The position numbers and the translations under genes are program-made. A stretch of 64,000 nt of DNA from Orientallactaga sibirica (Eukaryota > Chordata > Mammalia > Rodentia > Dipodidae). The notes beneath the pieces were generated by a model. That model saw only the letters and a program-made list of their open reading frames with translations. It did not search any database and was not told the origin of the DNA. Numbering within the stretch: the first letter of the stretch is position 1; every line of letters starts with the position of its first letter. The stretch is from positions 19,941 through 83,940 of the forward strand of contig JAEOAD010001230.1 in NCBI GenBank assembly GCA_036365145.1, given 5' to 3'. Below, piece after piece: positions 63,302 through 64,000 of this stretch.

Positions 63302-63476
63302 ATTTATTTATTTGGCTTTGGGGTTGTCTTCATTTTCCTGGTAGGAGTGGCTCTAGCCCAGGCTGAGGTTGAATTCTCTCTGTCGTCTCAGGGTGTCCTC
63401 GAACTCACAGCCCACGATGCTCCTCACTCTCTGCCTCCCCACCTAGTGCTGCTGGGATGAATGGCGTCAGCGCATA
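63302..63476 (-). mobile_element. B1 SINE, inverted arm
   Basis: Counterpart of 18741-18916: atttatttatttggctttgg, gtggctctagcccaggctga, gttgaattctctctgtcgtc, ctgcctccccacctagtgct. Confidence 0.83.
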
Positions 63477-63566
63477 CATAGATATATATTATCACACATA
63501 TTACTTCATTTTATTATTTTATTATTTATAGGAGATATAGAAGGTGTTAGACAGAGAGAGAGAGTA

Positions 63567-63625
63567 TGTGACTTCCAGGTCATACAATGCTACAGTGAGA
63601 CCCTACCTCTCAAAACCAAAAATAA
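63567..63625 (+). mobile_element. B1 fragment, inverted arm
   Basis: Counterpart of 18582-18640 (tatgtgacttccaggtcata, gtgagaccctacctctcaaa). The adjoining CT run is reduced to a short agagagag stretch. Confidence 0.75.
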
Positions 63626-63642
63626 ATAAATAAAATATAGAT

Positions 63643-63860
63643 GGGCTGAGCGAAGGCTTAGTGGTTAAGGCATTTGCTTGCTTGACCAAAAGAACCAGGT
63701 TCGATTCCCCCCACGTCCCACCTAGCCGGATGCACATGGTGGAGCATGCATCTGAGTCCATTTGTATTGCCTGAAGGCCCTGGGGCGTCCATTCTCTCTC
63801 CCTCTCCGTCTTCTTCTGTCTCTCAAATCAATCAATGAATCAATCAATCATTCAGTAGAA
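63643..63860 (+). mobile_element. tRNA-derived SINE, inverted arm
   Basis: gggctgagcgaaggcttagt, ggttaaggcatttgcttgct, B box ggttcgattcc, gatgcacatggtggagcatg, then CT-rich sequence and aatcaatcaatgaatc tail. Counterpart of 18347-18561, on the opposite strand as expected. Confidence 0.87.
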
Positions 63861-64000
63861 TCAACAAGTGATTCCCGAACACATTTGGCCAAGGTTCAGG
63901 GGTCCTGCTAAGTAATGGACTCGATATTCTTTGGAAAATTAGAGAAAAACTCCTATGAGCTCTATCTCTCTGCAGGAGAGACCCAGAATGTTTATGCAAA

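Larger units (their letters stand above)
60764..64000 (-). repeat. Inverted long-form arm of the array, incomplete at window end
   Basis: Everything here is the reverse complement of long-form sequence. 60764-61035 matches the start of the unit after a long form (attcagagcc, as in 21167 and 30558), and 61036-64000 matches a long form from its end back to about its 18.2-kb equivalent. It is clearly more diverged from A and B than they are from each other. It runs off the window. Confidence 0.9.

Overview
The window is almost entirely a tandem array of long, non-coding satellite DNA from a rodent nuclear genome. I find no intact protein-coding gene, rRNA or tRNA. The rodent call rests on B1 SINEs (for example 17786-17930, minus strand) and on tRNA-derived SINEs of the B2-superfamily type with readable A and B boxes (for example 18347-18561, minus). 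The wording of both families resembles jerboa/jumping-mouse (Dipodidae) elements as I remember them. The family-level call is inference.

Layout. Taking the conserved start (agggggatgtctgaaaaatg) as phase zero, there are 21 complete head-to-tail units of 2316-2399 bp (the short form), plus one cut short at about 60763. Each short unit reads in order: a 350-bp mixed-composition segment; a 280-bp AT-rich block; a (CA)n(TA)n microsatellite; an antisense B1 fossil; about 500 bp of unrecognised conserved DNA; a CTTT/CCTT pyrimidine tract; a 124-bp minus-strand exon-like ORF; a B2-type SINE fossil without its tail; and a 22-bp-arm inverted repeat around a CpG-rich loop. Two long-form units (16510-21166 and 25844-30557, about 4.7 kb) sit inside the array. 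They carry about 2.2 kb of extra sequence, including further B1 and tRNA-SINE insertions, and an intact SINE tail. At about 60761 the array switches orientation: 60764-64000 is a diverged long form on the opposite strand.

How it fits together. Removing two blocks from the long form (about 16864-19086 and 20596-20767) gives the short form almost exactly, so the long form looks ancestral and the short form looks like a two-deletion derivative that was then amplified. Shared variants show higher-order structure: the 14.2-21.4 kb and 23.5-30.8 kb stretches are copies offset by about 9.35 kb, and 4.7-7.0 kb pairs with 11.8-14.2 kb. The most notable observations are the periodic hairpin whose loop occurs in both orientations, a perfect Pol III B box kept in 19 of 22 short units although the A box is damaged, the long/short relationship, and the inversion junction. 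No system of cooperating genes is visible.
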